Shown here: positions 1 to 11,284 of the stretch, in pieces | How the letters are laid out: each line of letters begins with the position of its first letter | Position numbering within the stretch: position 1 is the first letter of the stretch | Program-made: the position numbers and the translations under genes | The notes under the pieces: generated by a model | The model's database searches: none | What the model saw: the letters and a program-made list of their open reading frames with translations, nothing else | What the model was told of the DNA's origin: nothing | Assembly: GCA_005879205.1 (NCBI GenBank) | Contig: VBLD01000085.1 | Coordinates: 1-11,367, forward strand | Source of the DNA: Deltaproteobacteria bacterium | GTDB lineage: Bacteria > Desulfobacterota > Binatia > DP-6 | Direction: 5' to 3' | DNA: 11,367 nt

Positions 1-88
1 GGGACGGCGAGGCAGCCGGCAGGAACAAAGGCAACCGTCGTGCCAGATCGCTCCGAGCATGCGTCGGGCCGGCCTCGGACGGCGGCGC

Positions 89-118
89 TTGCCAAATGTG
101 CCGGGCGGTGGCTAGAAG
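89..118 (+). promoter_or_regulatory. candidate sigma70-type promoter of the cold-shock operon
   Basis: TTGCCA (89-94) matches five of six bases of the -35 consensus. After 18 bp comes TAGAAG (113-118), which matches four of six bases of the -10 consensus. Transcription would start near 125 and give a very short leader reaching the GTG start at 139, which fits the choice of that start. This is a by-eye match in GC-rich DNA, so it is only a candidate. Confidence 0.35.
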
Positions 119-128
119 CCGGCCCACG

Positions 129-133
129 AGGGG
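129..133 (+). promoter_or_regulatory. ribosome binding site that decides the cold-shock gene start
   Basis: AGGGG lies 5 nt before the GTG at 139. No comparable purine-rich site precedes the upstream in-frame GTG at 40. This is the main reason for annotating the short 67-residue product, whose first residue also coincides with the usual start of the cold-shock domain. Confidence 0.65.
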
Positions 134-138
134 ACGCC

Positions 139-342
139 GTGACCGGGACGATCAAACGCATCGTGCGGGACAAGGGCTTCGGCTTCATCACGCCGGACGA
201 TGGGTCGGACGACGTCTTCTTCCATCGCTCACGTCTCGGCCCGCGCATCGAGTTCGAGGAGCTGCGCGAGGGCGAGGAGGTCGAGTTCGAGACCCGGCCG
301 GGTGAGAAGGGACCGCAAGCATTCAACGTGAAGCCCCGATAG
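139..342 (+). CDS. cold-shock domain (CspA family) protein
   Basis: This is a single cold-shock domain of 67 residues, the normal CspA-family length. These OB-fold proteins bind single-stranded RNA or DNA in the cytoplasm and act as RNA chaperones. Both signature motifs are visible: RNP1 as KGFGFI (residues 12-17) and RNP2 as VFFH (26-29). They follow the family opening TGTIKRIVRDKGFGFI, and the protein ends in an FNVKPR-like final strand. The reading frame stays open back to a GTG at 40, which would add 33 residues unlike any cold-shock protein. The GTG at 139 was chosen because an AGGGG site sits 5 nt upstream and the domain begins there. The stop TAG is followed 15 nt later by the next gene on the same strand, so the two are probably co-transcribed. 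Whether expression is cold-induced cannot be seen; no long 5' leader typical of cold-inducible csp mRNAs is evident. Confidence 0.93.
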   Translation: MTGTIKRIVRDKGFGFITPDDGSDDVFFHRSRLGPRIEFEELREGEEVEFETRPGEKGPQAFNVKPR

Positions 343-347
343 AACGC

Positions 348-352
348 GGAGG
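348..352 (+). promoter_or_regulatory. strong Shine-Dalgarno site for the basic zipper protein
   Basis: GGAGG lies 5 nt before the ATG at 358, inside the 15-nt gap after the cold-shock gene stop. It supports the small downstream frame as a real translated gene. Confidence 0.7.
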
Positions 353-357
353 CGAGC

Positions 358-612
358 ATGGCGCAACGGAAGGCACGGCGATCGGCGAGCAAGAAGACGA
401 AGGCGGCGGGCAAGCGTCCGGCGCCGAAGCGCAAGGCGATCCGCCGCCCGGCGCGCAAGGCGGCCCCGGTGCCGAACAAACGCGTGGCGGAGCTCGAGGC
501 GGAGAACCGCCGGCTGCGCGACGAGGTCGAGCGGCTGCGAGCCGAGCTCGACGACCGGCCGTCGGGCGAGGGCGGCATGCCGCCCGACGAGGTGCCGCCG
601 CCCGAGTTCTAA
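358..612 (+). CDS. small basic protein with a C-terminal leucine zipper (unknown function)
   Basis: I do not recognise a named family. The 84 residues fall into three parts. Residues 4-42 are a disordered-looking Lys/Arg/Ala/Pro tract, like histone-H1-type tails. Residues 43-64 form a short coiled coil with a clean heptad pattern: a positions V43, N50, V57 and L64; d positions L46, L53 and L60. Residues 67-84 are an acidic, proline-rich tail. An Asn at a central a position in a leucine zipper is characteristic of parallel dimers, so a dimer that grips nucleic acid through its basic arm is a reasonable inference. The ATG has a GGAGG site 5 nt upstream. It is the second gene after the cold-shock protein and probably shares its mRNA, which also points to nucleic-acid binding. 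The TAA stop is immediately followed by a GC hairpin. A nucleoid-associated or RNA-binding role is inferred, not shown. Confidence 0.8.
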   Translation: MAQRKARRSASKKTKAAGKRPAPKRKAIRRPARKAAPVPNKRVAELEAENRRLRDEVERLRAELDDRPSGEGGMPPDEVPPPEF

Positions 613-623
613 CCGCCGCCCCC

Positions 624-6185
<5,562 letters not shown>

Positions 6186-6233
6186 CGTGGACGTGGCGTC
6201 GCACGGCGTGGTCGTTTCCGGGCGCCGTGGAAC

Positions 6234-6252
6234 CCCGCAGTATACCTGCGGG
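6234..6252. repeat. 7-5-7 inverted repeat overlapping the uvrA promoter
   Basis: CCCGCAG (6234-6240), loop TATAC, CTGCGGG (6246-6252) form a perfect inverted repeat 49 bp upstream of the uvrA ATG. The candidate -10 hexamer of uvrA lies in its centre, so it could be an operator. It lies 46 nt past the stop of the GlgC-like gene, so it could also be a transcript-end hairpin, but no T-run follows it. It does not resemble the LexA boxes I know (CTGT-N8-ACAG or GAAC-N4-GTTC). Confidence 0.5.
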
Positions 6253-6267
6253 TCATGCACGGGAAAG
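6239..6267 (-). promoter_or_regulatory. candidate uvrA promoter
   Basis: Read on the - strand, TATACT (6244-6239) matches five of six bases of the -10 consensus and is unusually AT-rich for this DNA. The -35 region 16-18 bp upstream (around 6261-6268) is only weakly matched (TTTCCC or CTTTCC). The predicted transcript would start near 6232 and have a leader of about 45 nt before the ATG at 6185, consistent with that start. Confidence 0.4.
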
Positions 6268-6298
6268 CGCCTGACCGTGCGCGAGCGCGCGTCGCGCG

Positions 6299-7510
6299 TC
6301 ACGAACCGGCGGCGGCCGGTGGTGCCACCACCACCGTGAGTCCCGATGCCGCGAGGCGGCCCGGCGCGCTCGGTGCCGTGCCGTAGCCGATCTCCTCGCC
6401 GTCCGCGACCACCGCGCCGGGTCCCACTAGCGCGCGACGCACGAGCGCGCCGCGGCCGATGCGGCAGCCGTCGAGCAGGACGCTGTCCTCGACCTCGGCG
6501 CCGCTCTCCACGACGACGGCGTGGCCGAGGACCGAGTTGACGACGACGCCGCCCCGGATCACCGAGCCCCCCGAGACGAGCGAGTTGAGCGCCTGCCCGG
6601 CACGGCCCGCGGGGTCCGCCACGACCTTCGCCGGGGCGAGCCCCGAAGCGGCGGCAAACACGGGCCACGCCGGATTGTAGAGATCCAGCATGGGCCGGGG
6701 CGTGCACAGGTCCATCTGGGCGGCGTAGTAGGCCTCGAGCGTGGTGGGCTCGTGCCAGTATGCGCCGTGCGACGCGCCGGGGACGTGCTTGTCGAGCGGG
6801 TCGTAGGTCATCATCCGCAGCCGCGCCGCCAGGCTCGCGAGCAGGCGTGCGTCGTCGCGCACGTCGTCCGTGGCGAGCGCGTCGAGGACGGCGGGAAGCG
6901 CCCCGGCGCGCACCATGAAGTCGCCCGCCCAGCTGAGCGCGAAGAGGCCCGTCCCGTTGGACGCGGCGGCCGCGGAACGCGCGCGGCGAACCTCACCCAC
7001 CCGACCATCCGCCCCGACGCGCAGCACGGTGCGACCTCTCACCTCGCTGGCGCCGAGCGGCAGCGCGACCAGGGTCACGTCGGCCCCGAGCTCGCGGTGC
7101 GCCGCAGCGAGCGGCCGGAGGTCGAGCTGCAGGATGTGGTCGGCCGACAGCACGGCGATCGCTTCGGGCTCGTGGGCCGCGACGAGGTCCGAACACGCGC
7201 GCAGGGCCTCGACGGTGCGCCGGGCGGGCGTGCCGGTGGCGCGCATGCCGGGCAGGCAACGCAGTGCGCGGTGCACGGGCCCAGCCGTCCCTCGCGCCCG
7301 CGCCACGTGTGCGCCGAGCGCCGCGTCCGTCCGGGGCGCGAAGACGTATCCGTCGCGGACCCCGGAGTTGGCGAGCGTCGCGAGCGCGAAGTCGATGAAA
7401 CGATATTTGCCGGCGAACGGCGTGAGTGCCGCCTCGCCCGGTGACACGAGAGGATCGAGACTGGCGCTCCCGCCCCCCGCCACCACGACCCCGAGCAACC
7501 GTCCGTCCAT
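6299..7510 (-). CDS. GlgC-like nucleotidyltransferase paralogue with a degenerate active site
   Basis: The 403 residues have the layout of glucose-1-phosphate adenylyltransferase (GlgC), which makes ADP-glucose for glycogen synthesis: an N-terminal nucleotidyltransferase fold (about 5-270) and a C-terminal left-handed beta-helix (about 308-376). Family landmarks are PFAGKYRFIDFAL (31-43), SADHILQLDL (122-131), TLEAYYAAQMDL (257-268) and NSLVSGGSVI (309-318). Several catalytic hallmarks are missing. The nucleotide loop GGxGTRLxPLT with its Arg is AGGGSASLDPLV (11-22). The AKPAV segment is GEAAL (25-29). GTADAV is GTPARRTV (93-100). The FVEKP sugar-phosphate site is replaced near 171-178, and YWRDVGT has become YWHEPTT (251-257). 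It may therefore be regulatory, like GlgD beside GlgC in Firmicutes, or use another substrate. The start is an ATG preceded by AAGGAGG with 7-nt spacing, 25 nt after the stop of the DnaA-like gene, implying an operon with it. A branching enzyme lies nearby. Confidence 0.85.
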   Translation of the reverse strand: MDGRLLGVVVAGGGSASLDPLVSPGEAALTPFAGKYRFIDFALATLANSGVRDGYVFAPRTDAALGAHVARARGTAGPVHRALRCLPGMRATGTPARRTVEALRACSDLVAAHEPEAIAVLSADHILQLDLRPLAAAHRELGADVTLVALPLGASEVRGRTVLRVGADGRVGEVRRARSAAAASNGTGLFALSWAGDFMVRAGALPAVLDALATDDVRDDARLLASLAARLRMMTYDPLDKHVPGASHGAYWHEPTTLEAYYAAQMDLCTPRPMLDLYNPAWPVFAAASGLAPAKVVADPAGRAGQALNSLVSGGSVIRGGVVVNSVLGHAVVVESGAEVEDSVLLDGCRIGRGALVRRALVGPGAVVADGEEIGYGTAPSAPGRLAASGLTVVVAPPAAAGS

Positions 7511-7517
7511 CTCCTGG

Positions 7518-7524
7518 CCTCCTT
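7518..7524 (-). promoter_or_regulatory. consensus Shine-Dalgarno site of the GlgC-like gene
   Basis: On the - strand this reads AAGGAGG, a full consensus site, 7 nt before the ATG at 7510 and inside the 25-nt gap after the DnaA-like gene. It fixes the start. It also suggests stronger translation than for the neighbouring - strand genes, which lack an obvious site. Confidence 0.75.
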
Positions 7525-7535
7525 CGTGTCTCCCT

Positions 7536-8834
7536 TCAGACCCGGTCGCCGACCAGCCGGCGCTCGAGCTCGGCGACGAGCGCGTTCAACTGCCGGTCGA
7601 CGCCGAGCTTGGTGGCGACCGACCGGCACCCGTTCAGGAGCGTTGCCGGATTGCGCCCGAACTCTCGGGCGATCTCGACCGGCGGCCGCCGGCAGAGCTT
7701 CCGTGCGAGGTACATTGCGACGTGCCGCGGGAGCGCGAGCTCCTGCCGGCGGCTCAACCCCCGCAGGCTGCGCGGTGCCACGCCGAAGGCACGCGCCGTC
7801 GCCTCGACGATCCGCTCGACCGCGAGCGGTGCCGCGGGTGTTCGCGCGAGCGCGGGGAGGACCTCGAGCACCAGTGCCGCGTCGACCGCGCGACCGCGCA
7901 GCTGCGCGTGTGCCAGGAGACTCCGCAGGGCGCCCTCGAGACGACGCACGTTGCCCGAAACGGCGGCGGCGAGCCTGGTCGCGAGTCCTGCGTCGAGGAC
8001 GAGTCCGAGCGAGCGGGCCTTGTAGTGCACGAGCTCCAGGCGGAGCCGCGGCTCGGGCGGTGCGATGCCGGCGATCGTTCCGTTCCGGAAGCCTTCGCGA
8101 ACGCGCGCCGCGAGCTCGGGGATGGCTGCGGGCGCCCGGTCCGAGGCGAGCGCGAGCGCCCGTCCGTCCTCCGCCCACGCCACCAGGCCGTCGATCAGCT
8201 GCGCCTGCACCTGCTCCTGGCCGGCCAGCGAATGGAGGTCGTCGAGCAAGAGCGCGTCGAGCGCCCTCAGCTCACGCCAGAAGCGACCCTCCCGATCCTC
8301 GCGAATCGCGTCGACGAGGCCTTCGATCAGCCGCGCCGCGGGCAAACAGGCGACCGCGAGGCGGCGGGCTTCGAGCACGTGCGCGATCGCGTGGAGGAGA
8401 TGCGTCTTCCCGACGCCGGCCGGTCCGTGCAGGAAGACCGGCGCCGTGGTGTCCTGCCGGGCGAGGGCCTGCGCCGCGCCGAAGGCACGCGTGTTGCTCT
8501 GCCCAACCATGAAGGTCTCGAACGTGTGATCGGGGAGCGGCGGTGTGGTGCGGATCGGCAGCAGGGGTGGCGGGGCCGGGAGATCGAGCCGAATCGGACA
8601 GGGGCGACCGGCGACCGCGGCAACCGCTTCGGCGATCACCCCGGCGAAGTGTCGGCCGACGAGATCGCGTGTCAGCCGGTCCGGCGCCTCGAGGGCGATC
8701 TCACCCTCGGCCCACGTGCAACGCAGCGGCGCGATCCACGCGGCGAAATTCCGCTCGCCGACGCGGACGCGGACCGTCTCGCATGCCTGCACCCAGATCG
8801 TCCCGGGATCCACCATGCGTGCGGTGCGGGTCAT
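7536..8834 (-). CDS. DnaA-like AAA+ protein with altered arginine finger and DNA-reading motif
   Basis: The 432 residues follow DnaA domain order: domain I (about 8-75), a short Pro-rich linker (about 80-103), an AAA+ domain III (about 104-320) and helical domain IV (about 345-428). DnaA opens the replication origin by ATP-dependent oligomerisation on DnaA boxes. Walker A GPAGVGKT (137-144), Walker B LLLDDLH (195-201), sensor 1 around ASDRAP (230-235) and the sensor 2 region GNVRRLEGAL (294-303) are kept. However, the box VII segment LRSRF reads VREGF (245-249), so the arginine finger appears to be Gly. In domain IV, RPRQ is LPRH (369-372) and FGGRDHTTVLHAC is shortened to FGRNPATLLNGC (392-403), altering the residues that read DnaA boxes in E. 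coli. An inactive or repurposed paralogue is more likely than the main initiator; no dnaN follows. ATG 8834 or in-frame ATG 8816 could be the start; neither has a clear Shine-Dalgarno site. It is probably co-transcribed with the GlgC-like gene. Confidence 0.88.
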   Translation of the reverse strand: MTRTARMVDPGTIWVQACETVRVRVGERNFAAWIAPLRCTWAEGEIALEAPDRLTRDLVGRHFAGVIAEAVAAVAGRPCPIRLDLPAPPPLLPIRTTPPLPDHTFETFMVGQSNTRAFGAAQALARQDTTAPVFLHGPAGVGKTHLLHAIAHVLEARRLAVACLPAARLIEGLVDAIREDREGRFWRELRALDALLLDDLHSLAGQEQVQAQLIDGLVAWAEDGRALALASDRAPAAIPELAARVREGFRNGTIAGIAPPEPRLRLELVHYKARSLGLVLDAGLATRLAAAVSGNVRRLEGALRSLLAHAQLRGRAVDAALVLEVLPALARTPAAPLAVERIVEATARAFGVAPRSLRGLSRRQELALPRHVAMYLARKLCRRPPVEIAREFGRNPATLLNGCRSVATKLGVDRQLNALVAELERRLVGDRV

Positions 8835-9092
8835 CGCGGGCGACGTCCACAGCTGTGGAGAAACGGCGCATCGCCGCGGGATGCCCCGGCTTTCGATCGC
8901 CGGTGGTGCGCGTCGACGTTGACCCCCCGGGATGGACGCAATGCAGCCGCGGTATCCATTGGAACGCGCGCGCCGTTCATGAGGAGATCCGGGTCGAGCC
9001 GGGACGTTCTCGGTGTTCGGCCGTGGCCCTGGGCCGGCACCGTCGCGACCTTTAAACCACTCGCTATGGAATTACAAGAAAAAAGTCACACG
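8835..9092. other. 258-bp intergenic region upstream of the DnaA-like gene
   Basis: No gene is seen. It holds a DnaA-box-like palindrome close to the DnaA-like start and, at its right end (about 9050-9090), the most AT-rich stretch of the window, with TTTAAA and a run of six A (9079-9084). On the - strand that run is a T-tract just after the stop of the 9093-9638 gene, but no convincing hairpin precedes it. A weak - strand promoter (TTGTAA, 17 bp, TAAAGG) can be drawn in the patch. Some promoter for the DnaA-like operon is expected here. Confidence 0.5.
8846..8862 (-). promoter_or_regulatory. DnaA-box-like palindrome in front of the DnaA-like gene
   Basis: TCCACAGCTGTGGA (8846-8859) is a perfect 14-bp palindrome. 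Extended to 8862, the - strand reads TTCTCCACA (8862-8854), matching the DnaA box TTATCCACA at eight of nine bases. The opposing half-site (ACGTCCACA) matches only six of nine. It lies 12 bp upstream of the ATG at 8834, a location where dnaA genes often carry autoregulatory boxes. Confidence 0.5.
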
Positions 9093-9638
9093 TCACTGAT
9101 AGGCGACCTTGCGATCGGAGAGGAGCTGCAGGTCGGCGACCAGCTCGCGGACGGCGCCGCGCGTGTCACGCGCGTTGTGGTGCAGTTCACGTTCGAGCTG
9201 CAGCCGCCGTGCATCGCGCAACGGTCGAGTCTGCAGCTGGAGGTACGCACGCTGCATCTCGCGTCGACGCTCGAGCAGCCGATCGACCTTGGCGAGCGCG
9301 AGGAGTCGCACGCCGTGCTGCGGCAGATCGTCGGCCACCGAGAGCAGGCGCGACAGGAGCCCCGTGTGGTGGCGTGTGATCAGCTCGGGCAGGCGTGCAT
9401 CGGCGCGCACCGTGAAGAGGCAGAAGGCCACCTCGAAGGCGCTCAGGGCGGCGGGGAGCTGTTGCGCCTTCAAGTGGGCGTCGCCACGGGCCGCGTGCGC
9501 GAGGCAGCGCCGAAAGCGTCCACGTTCGACGCTCGCCACGGCCGGCGCGACGAGCGGACGCGCGAGCAGTGCGACGAGACCGACGACGAGCGCGACGGCC
9601 ACCGGCAACAGCACCAGCCCGACGAGGACGGTCGACAT
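9093..9638 (-). CDS. small membrane-anchored helical protein of unknown function
   Basis: I do not recognise a family. The 181-residue product begins with one strongly hydrophobic segment (about 4-32) that reads as a membrane anchor or uncleaved signal. A soluble, almost wholly alpha-helical part follows. Residues about 38-75 (RFRRCLAHAARGDAHLKAQQ onwards) look like one TPR-type helical hairpin. Residues about 107-165 are highly charged with regular Leu/Ala, suggesting a long helix or coiled coil. No catalytic motif is visible. The frame is open further upstream, overlapping the GH57 gene, but that part is Arg/Pro-rich and unlike a protein start. The ATG at 9638 puts the hydrophobic segment at the N-terminus; it lacks a clear Shine-Dalgarno site, so the start is moderately certain. 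It lies 68 nt downstream of the branching enzyme gene on the same strand and may share its mRNA. Confidence 0.72.
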   Translation of the reverse strand: MSTVLVGLVLLPVAVALVVGLVALLARPLVAPAVASVERGRFRRCLAHAARGDAHLKAQQLPAALSAFEVAFCLFTVRADARLPELITRHHTGLLSRLLSVADDLPQHGVRLLALAKVDRLLERRREMQRAYLQLQTRPLRDARRLQLERELHHNARDTRGAVRELVADLQLLSDRKVAYQ

Positions 9639-9706
9639 CCGGGCGAATCGACTGTAGGGCAAGGCCCGGGGCGAGACAAGCCGTCCCGGCTCCGAGCGCG
9701 CGGATT

Positions 9707-11284
9707 TCAGAGCAGGACGCGGTAATCGAGGGCGGGGAAGACGTTGTCGGTGTCCTCGAGGGCGGCGAGCCGAAGCTCGTCGATGGCGCCCTGCTCCACC
9801 TCGGCGCACAGGCGCTGGCAGCGCAGCAGATGGTCCTTCGTGCGGCGCACGGCGTACTCGGCGGTCGTGTCGCGCGACATCATGAAGGCCCAGTCACTCG
9901 CCTGCGCGAGCAGCAGCTCGCGCAGGGCCTGGCTGAGCGAGCGCCGCGTCCGCTCGTCCGCGCTCGGATAGCGCCGACAGAGGCCGTGAAGCCGGTCGAG
10001 GGTGGCGTGCAGATGCCGGTAGATCCAGTCGTTCTGGCCGGAGAGCCAAACCTCGTTGTAGCCCTTCCAGCCCCAGGTCGACGCGGCCGGGGTGGCGCGC
10101 TGCAGGGTCGGGTGGCGGGCCAGGTCGTCGGCGGGCGTCACCGCCTCGAGGTCGGTCGTCATGGCCACGCGCCGCAGGACCAGCTCGAGCCACTGCGGTC
10201 CCTCGAACCACCAGTGGCCGAAGAGCTCGGCATCGTAGGGGCAGACGACGATGGGCGGGCGCTCCATGTGGCGCGCCAGCCAGTCCACCTGCCCAAGCCG
10301 GGTGTCGACGAAGTGGTCGGCGTGAACCTGGGCGCGTGCCCGTGCCCGCTCCGGGTCGTAGGGCTCCTTGTGGTCCGTCTTGCCGGTGATGCGGTGGTAT
10401 TTGAGGCCGGTGTGAATGCGCTGGCCGGTCGGCGGCAGGTAGGGGCGCACGTAGTCGTAGTCGAGGTCGAAGCCGATGTCGCGGTAGAAGTCGCGATACC
10501 AGAAGTCCCCAGGATAGCCTTCCTCGGCGCTCCACACCTGCTTGGAGCTGTCGGGGTCGCGACCGAAGGCGGCGACGCCGGAGTCGCACGCGATCGGCGC
10601 GTACACGCCGTAGACCGGGCGGGGGGTGGCGTGCGCGATGCCGTGGGTGTCGACGAAGAAGTAACGGAACCCGGCGCGCGCGATCTCGGCATCGAGCCCG
10701 GGCTCGTAGGCGCACTCGGGCAGCCAGAAGCCCTCGGCCGAGCGTCCGAAGAAGCGGCGGTACTCGGCGGCGGCCACCTCCACCTGGGCACGGACGGCGG
10801 CCGGGTTCGGCCCGAGCATCGGCAGAAAGCCGTGCGTCGCCGCGCAGGTGATGACGTCGATCACGCCGTGCTCCTGGTAGGTCCGGAAGGCGGCGACGAG
10901 ATCTTGCTGCCATTCGTCGAGGAAGACCGCGCGCACCCGGTAGAAGCGGGCGAGGTACAGCTCGGCGATGCGGTGAAACTGCCCGTCGCCGCGCGTCCGG
11001 CGCTCTTCCTTCTCCGCCAGCTCGACGAGCCGGTCGAGGTGGCGCAGGTAGCGCGCACGCAGCAGCCGGTCGGCCAGCATGCCGAGGAGCGTCGGGCTGA
11101 TGGAGATGGTGAGGCGGCAGGGAACGCGATCGCGGTCGAGCGTCTCGAGCACCTCGAGCAGCGGCACGTAGGTCTCGGTGACCGCCTCGTAGAACCATCG
11201 CTCCTCGAGGAAGTCCTCGTGCTCCGGATGACGCACGAAGGGCAGGTGTGCGTGCAGGACGAGGGCGAGGCTTCCGCGTGCCAT
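9707..11284 (-). CDS. GH57/DUF1957-type 1,4-alpha-glucan branching enzyme
   Basis: The 525 residues match the length and order of GH57 branching enzymes (Thermus TTHA1902 / Thermococcus TK1436 type). These cut alpha-1,4 glucan chains and rejoin them through alpha-1,6 links in glycogen synthesis, in the cytoplasm. The five GH57 conserved regions are visible: HAHLPFVRHP (11-20), CAATHGFLPML (147-157), GFWLPECAYEPG (185-196), CPYDAELFGHWWFEG (348-362) and SDWAFMM (463-469). By family analogy E190 is the nucleophile and D351 the acid/base. The Trp-rich stretch with W404, W406, W413 and W420 matches the C-terminal substrate-binding part. All catalytic residues are present, so it should be active. 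The ATG at 11284 begins just before the first beta-strand of the barrel; there is no clear Shine-Dalgarno site. The degenerate GlgC-like gene three genes downstream fits a glycogen locus. GH57 amylase activity is an alternative, but the WLPEC and DUF1957 features favour branching. Confidence 0.94.
   Translation of the reverse strand: MARGSLALVLHAHLPFVRHPEHEDFLEERWFYEAVTETYVPLLEVLETLDRDRVPCRLTISISPTLLGMLADRLLRARYLRHLDRLVELAEKEERRTRGDGQFHRIAELYLARFYRVRAVFLDEWQQDLVAAFRTYQEHGVIDVITCAATHGFLPMLGPNPAAVRAQVEVAAAEYRRFFGRSAEGFWLPECAYEPGLDAEIARAGFRYFFVDTHGIAHATPRPVYGVYAPIACDSGVAAFGRDPDSSKQVWSAEEGYPGDFWYRDFYRDIGFDLDYDYVRPYLPPTGQRIHTGLKYHRITGKTDHKEPYDPERARARAQVHADHFVDTRLGQVDWLARHMERPPIVVCPYDAELFGHWWFEGPQWLELVLRRVAMTTDLEAVTPADDLARHPTLQRATPAASTWGWKGYNEVWLSGQNDWIYRHLHATLDRLHGLCRRYPSADERTRRSLSQALRELLLAQASDWAFMMSRDTTAEYAVRRTKDHLLRCQRLCAEVEQGAIDELRLAALEDTDNVFPALDYRVLL

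Noticed and set aside
40..138. A longer cold-shock protein starting at the GTG at 40
   Set aside because: There is no ribosome binding site, the 33 extra residues do not fit the family, and a well-placed AGGGG precedes the GTG at 139.
6186..6707. An N-terminal extension of UvrA by 174 residues
   Set aside because: The extension overlaps the GlgC-like gene, is Arg/Gly-rich and unlike any UvrA. Homology begins exactly at the ATG at 6185, and a candidate promoter lies just upstream of it.
9079..9092. Intrinsic terminator of the 9093-9638 gene (T-tract on the - strand)
   Set aside because: The six-T run is real, but only a 3-bp pairing (AGT/ACT) can be drawn before it, so no stable hairpin supports termination.
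6870..9725. A 951-codon + strand frame spanning the GlgC-like, DnaA-like and small membrane-protein genes
   Set aside because: It runs antisense to three supported genes and across the intergenic region. It has no domain and the composition expected of a shadow frame.
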